Part shown: positions 6,731 to 9,648 of the stretch, in pieces
Numbering within the stretch: position 1 is the first letter of the stretch
How the letters are laid out: each line of letters begins with the position of its first letter
Source: a bacterium
Lineage (GTDB): Bacteria; Zixibacteria; MSB-5A5; GN15; FEB-12
Reading direction: 5' to 3'
Assembly: GCA_030619425.1 (NCBI GenBank)
Contig: JAUXBJ010000030.1
Location: 1-9,648, forward strand
DNA: 9,648 bases
Made by a program: the position numbers and the translations under genes
Notes under the pieces: generated by a model
Database searches by the model: none
What the model saw: only the letters and a program-made list of their open reading frames with translations
Told to the model about the DNA's origin: nothing

Positions 6731-9232
6731 TCAAAGCTCCATTGCAGAGGTGATCGAGCCGTCATCATCTCGGCGATACATAGATTTGCGATGAAACGGC
6801 AGACCGGACACCGCCACAGACTCGTCCGTGAGTAACAGTCCGGCGACTTCGGTGGGCCGCACGTAAACTCCTTCCCCGACGCCGAGCAGCATTTCGAGCC
6901 GATCCTCCACGATCGTTAACTCATAAATGCCCGGACGCATATCTACCAGCTTGGTTCCGGACTTGGCCTTTCGTTCAATCTCCAGCCGCCGCTCGGCCAG
7001 GATATCATCGATACGTCGGCTTATGTCGTCGACGGGCATCGCTGCCTCCGGCATAGTGTAAAGCACCCGGTTCAGTCCGGCCGAAAGCGACTGCGATTTA
7101 CCATAGACGATGCGGGCTTCCAGAATCTCCAGACCTTCCGGCATGCAACTCTTGAGTTTGTCGATCATATACGGCATCAGGTTATCTTCAAGAGTGATAT
7201 CGACACATTCAGCCTCCGAGGTGAACCCCAAAGGCAGGGGGGGGCCAAACGACAGTTTCATGGTCGGGTTGAAGCCCTGACTGAAGGCCACCGGCAGCCC
7301 GGCCCGTCTGATGGCTCGCTCGAAGACGCGCATGTTGTCAAGGTGCGACATGTAGCGGTACCGGGCCGTCTTTCCCCAGCGCAAACGCACTCGATTCTTG
7401 GTCGGCGCCGAACTCGTGTTTCGACCGGGGACCTTTTTCTTAGTCCGGCCGAAACTGATCGGCTGCCCACCCTGAGCCGACTGGTCCGCCGCCGCGGCTC
7501 TGGGATGGTACTCCCGAAGCTGCGTTGAGGTTCGCTGTCGCTCCTTCTGGAGTTGTTCGATGGAGGGTCCCTTGATGATATGTGACCACGGCAGCTCGGT
7601 ACTGAACGGAATCGGTTGCAGGCAGGATTCCAGATCGATGGAATGTTCCTCAAGGGCGGCGAACCACAATTCGTGATTGAAATCTTCGCTCCAGCCGTCG
7701 AACCGTCCTCCCTTCTTGAAGACCGACTCAATAACATCTGCCATAGGTCGGTCGGCCCGACCGATGACACCTTGCAGAAGAGCTGATTCAGTGTTGTGAT
7801 GTTTGTAATTCACACCACGAACACGGTTAGTCCGTTTGATAAACTGGATGCGGCGCAGCATCTCGGCGGCCGGGAGAATCTCGTCCCATTGCAGAGGAGT
7901 ATGCGGCTTGGGCGTGAATGGTGACAGCGTGATATTGATCGTTTTTCTGCCGGAATACTCACGGCCAATCCGATGAATCTCCTGCACCATTTTGACAATG
8001 CCGAGCAGGTCCTCTTCCGTCTCACTGGGCAGACCAACCATGAAGTACAACTTCAATGTTGTCCATCCTTTTTCGTAGGCCATGCGTATCGTGTCGAAAA
8101 CCGCCGCGTCCGGAAAATCCTTGCGTACAAAAGCCCGCAGACGTTCGGTTCCTGCCTCGGGCGCCAGTGTCAGACCCGATTTCCGAACCCTGCTGACGGC
8201 ATCCAGCAGCGCCGGACTGATGGAACCGGGCCGTAAGGCCGGCAGGGCAATAGACACCCGCTGTGACTCCAGTCTCCGCGCCGCAGTGGCCGCCAGTTCA
8301 TCGATTTCGGGATAGTCCGACGACGACAACGACACCAGCGCAACTTCATCATAACCGGTCGAGTCCATCTGGGCCTCGATCTGCTGCAGGATTTCGCGTC
8401 GTGGTCGCACTCTCACCGGACGATAGATCGGACCGGCCTGGCAGAAACGGCATCCCTGGGGACATCCGCGCATAATCTCAACGGCCAAGTGCGGATGGAC
8501 GGTCTCAATGAGTGGTACTATCGGTTGCTCCGGGTAGTACTCCGGTTTCAGGTCGGGGATCAGGCGGGCGCGGATCCCGGCGGGGGCGAAATCGACCAGC
8601 GAACGCCGCTGATCATCGTAGAAACGCGGCACATATACTGATTCGACCTGACTTACCAACTGTTGAAGTTTCTCCTCATGCGACGCACCCTTCATCTCAT
8701 GCAAAACCGAAAGCATCTGCGGCAAACCCTCTTCGGCATCTCCGATGAAGAACAGATCTATAAAGGCCGCCATCGGTTCGGGGTTGTAGACAGCAGGACC
8801 ACCTGCAAAAATGAGAGGGTCCTCATCGGAGCGATCCTTCCAGCGCAACGGGATACCGGCCAGATTCAACATGGCCAGCACGTTGGTGTAAACGAGTTCG
8901 TAGGTCAGAGTGAAACCGATAGCATCGAACTGCCGGGCGGGTCTGGATGTTTCCAGCGAAAAGAGGGGGATGTTTTCGCGACGCATGATCTCCTCGGCAT
9001 CACGATCGACCGCAAACACGCGCTCGGCCAGGAACCGATCATCCCCGTTGACCAGGTGATACAATTCCTGCAAGCCGTAGAAAGACTGACCGATTTCGTA
9101 CTTGTCAGGAAAAGCGTGGAGGTAGTTCACACGACCGGACGGGTCTTTAACGATCTGGCCCGGTTCGCCCCCGGCGTACCGCCCCGGCTTAATGACATAA
9201 GGGAGGAATTTCTCTTCGATCAGTTTTCGCAT
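6731..9232 (-). CDS. TIGR03960-type B12-binding radical SAM protein fused to DUF2344
   Basis: An 833-residue two-part protein. Residues about 1-580 match the TIGR03960 family: the opening KPGRYAGGEPG (15-25), an AFPDKYEIGQSFYGLQ block (40-55), an N-terminal B12-binding-like region (to about 200), and the radical SAM core with MRGCPQGCRFC (254-264). Its C257, C261 and C264 (CxxxCxxC) would ligate the 4Fe-4S cluster that cleaves SAM; LAPEAGTERLR (356-366) and FMVGLPSE (397-404) are typical core stretches. After a basic linker (about 565-612), residues about 613-820 match DUF2344/TIGR03936, including RYMSHLDNMRVFERAIRRAG and the FSQGFNPTMKLSFGPPLPLG segment. The two parts occur both fused and as neighbours, often near rng, rplU and rpmA, which hints at a role in RNA or ribosome modification. 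The reaction is not established to my knowledge. The operon link to rsmB agrees with that theme. The ATG at 9232 has no clear Shine-Dalgarno. Confidence 0.93.
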   Translation of the reverse strand: MRKLIEEKFLPYVIKPGRYAGGEPGQIVKDPSGRVNYLHAFPDKYEIGQSFYGLQELYHLVNGDDRFLAERVFAVDRDAEEIMRRENIPLFSLETSRPARQFDAIGFTLTYELVYTNVLAMLNLAGIPLRWKDRSDEDPLIFAGGPAVYNPEPMAAFIDLFFIGDAEEGLPQMLSVLHEMKGASHEEKLQQLVSQVESVYVPRFYDDQRRSLVDFAPAGIRARLIPDLKPEYYPEQPIVPLIETVHPHLAVEIMRGCPQGCRFCQAGPIYRPVRVRPRREILQQIEAQMDSTGYDEVALVSLSSSDYPEIDELAATAARRLESQRVSIALPALRPGSISPALLDAVSRVRKSGLTLAPEAGTERLRAFVRKDFPDAAVFDTIRMAYEKGWTTLKLYFMVGLPSETEEDLLGIVKMVQEIHRIGREYSGRKTINITLSPFTPKPHTPLQWDEILPAAEMLRRIQFIKRTNRVRGVNYKHHNTESALLQGVIGRADRPMADVIESVFKKGGRFDGWSEDFNHELWFAALEEHSIDLESCLQPIPFSTELPWSHIIKGPSIEQLQKERQRTSTQLREYHPRAAAADQSAQGGQPISFGRTKKKVPGRNTSSAPTKNRVRLRWGKTARYRYMSHLDNMRVFERAIRRAGLPVAFSQGFNPTMKLSFGPPLPLGFTSEAECVDITLEDNLMPYMIDKLKSCMPEGLEILEARIVYGKSQSLSAGLNRVLYTMPEAAMPVDDISRRIDDILAERRLEIERKAKSGTKLVDMRPGIYELTIVEDRLEMLLGVGEGVYVRPTEVAGLLLTDESVAVSGLPFHRKSMYRRDDDGSITSAMEL

Positions 9233-9411
9233 ATTAATAAGTGCTTCGGTTACCGTTAATCTACCACACGATACAGGAAACGGAGAGTTAGGGCAAGTGA
9301 GAATTTGGTTGATGTCGCAGGCCGTTTGGGAGTGCTGAAAAAGTAGTTAGTGTTACAAACTGTCTCTGCCGTATTGACATCTTCCCATGCTCTGTCATTC
9401 CGGGCTTTTGT
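9233..9411. other. Intergenic stretch before the radical SAM gene
   Basis: Apart from the candidate promoter at 9268-9296 I see nothing definite here. A TTGACA occurs on the plus strand at 9374-9379 but has no convincing -10 box at the right distance. No codon-structured open frame is visible on either strand. Confidence 0.4.
9268..9296 (-). promoter_or_regulatory. Candidate promoter of the radical SAM-rsmB operon
   Basis: On the minus strand TTGCCC (9296-9291) and TATCGT (9273-9268) are spaced by 17 bases, each agreeing with the sigma-70 consensus at 4 of 6 positions. A start near 9261 would give a leader of about 28 bases. It is the best pair I found between 9233 and 9360, but the match is modest. 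Confidence 0.3.
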
Positions 9412-9600
9412 GCGTGGTGTACGTCCTCGTGCGCCACGTGGATAGAGGGGCAGACGAGGGCGTCTGCCGCCCACAGTGACAGGCAAGCCTGTTCTTCGCG
9501 CTTCGCGCGCTAAGTCACTTATGGTGGTTCCTTCGACATCCGGAGGAGGTCGTGAGAACCGCCGGTTCCTTAAGCGTGCTTTCCGCAATCGCTTGGAAAG
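9412..9600. repeat. Hairpin-dense intergenic region, probable dispersed repeat
   Basis: Inverted repeats follow one another with little space. They are CGTGG/CCACG (9413-9417, 9434-9438); GGCAGACG/CGTCTGCC (9449-9456, 9461-9468; eight pairs, four-base loop); ACAGGC/GCCTGT (9479-9484, 9487-9492); CGCGC/GCGCG (9497-9501, 9505-9509); GGTGGTTC/GAACCGCC (9523-9530, 9556-9563; one G-T pair) enclosing CGAC/GTCG (9534-9537, 9549-9552); GAACC/GGTTC (9556-9560, 9564-9568), an alternative; and CTTTCC/GGAAAG (9579-9584, 9595-9600). An open frame on the minus strand (9256-9588) is rich in Arg and Pro and has no family features, so I treat it as repeat-derived noise. The content resembles REP- or MITE-like intergenic blocks. 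No transposase or terminal target-site duplication is visible. Confidence 0.5.
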
Positions 9601-9601
9601 A

Positions 9602-9646
9602 TCGCCGGGTCACAATCTCGACTGCGTCGATCTCAGGACCCGGCGA
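9602..9646. repeat. Perfect 10-bp inverted repeat with inner hairpin at right edge
   Basis: TCGCCGGGTC (9602-9611) and GACCCGGCGA (9637-9646) are exact reverse complements, 25 bases apart. The interval holds a second hairpin, TCGAC/GTCGA (9618-9622, 9626-9630) with a three-base loop. No T-run of terminator type follows on the minus strand, and the window ends too soon to judge the plus strand. It may be one unit of the repeat region beside it, or the end of a mobile or regulatory element. Confidence 0.55.
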
Positions 9647-9648
9647 AA

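Noticed and set aside
8663..9259. 198-residue plus-strand open frame
   Set aside because: It lies entirely opposite the well-supported radical SAM gene, which has clear family motifs through the same stretch. It is a shadow frame.
9374..9402. TTGACA on the plus strand as a promoter
   Set aside because: The expected -10 position reads ATTCCG or CATTCC, with poor agreement to TATAAT. No plus-strand gene follows within the window.
9256..9588. 110-residue minus-strand open frame at the right edge
   Set aside because: It is rich in Arg and Pro, has no domain or signal features and coincides with the hairpin-rich repeat block. Its 3' end runs across the intergenic region to the radical SAM start, so it is most likely noise.

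Overview
The window holds seven genes, all on the minus strand, so transcription runs from high to low coordinates. It looks like a chromosomal stretch of a Gram-negative bacterium of moderate GC content. Supporting signs are an exported protein with a twin-arginine signal, a lipoprotein-type signal peptide and a polytopic polyferredoxin. The gene mix, and intergenic blocks full of short hairpins, would suit a deep-branching uncultured lineage such as Zixibacteria or another FCB-group phylum. That placement is an impression only; no marker here settles it. I see no rRNA, tRNA, CRISPR array, transposase or phage gene.

Right part (5364-9648). About 400 bases without a gene lie at the right edge, and the outer 240 bases are packed with inverted repeats. 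A possible promoter then precedes a two-gene RNA-linked operon. The first gene is a large radical SAM protein of the TIGR03960 type fused to a DUF2344 (TIGR03936) domain. Five bases later comes rsmB, the 16S rRNA m5C967 methyltransferase.

Middle (2857-5363). A 178-base gap follows rsmB. It holds a structured, probably dispersed repeat, a terminator-like hairpin and a weak promoter. Next are an ExoA-like family 2 glycosyltransferase with C-terminal membrane segments and a RecB/Cas4-like PD-(D/E)XK nuclease with an Fe-S cysteine set and an extra C-terminal region.

Left part (1-2811). Three tightly packed genes appear translationally coupled: a Tat-exported DUF362 protein, a membrane polyferredoxin that reads as a NapH-like half joined to a NapG/MauM-like half, and the start of a small predicted lipoprotein cut by the window edge and absent from longer-ORF calls. 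Together they look like an envelope redox module of unknown substrate. This is the most interesting part of the window. The individual families are known, and I do not claim a proven new system.
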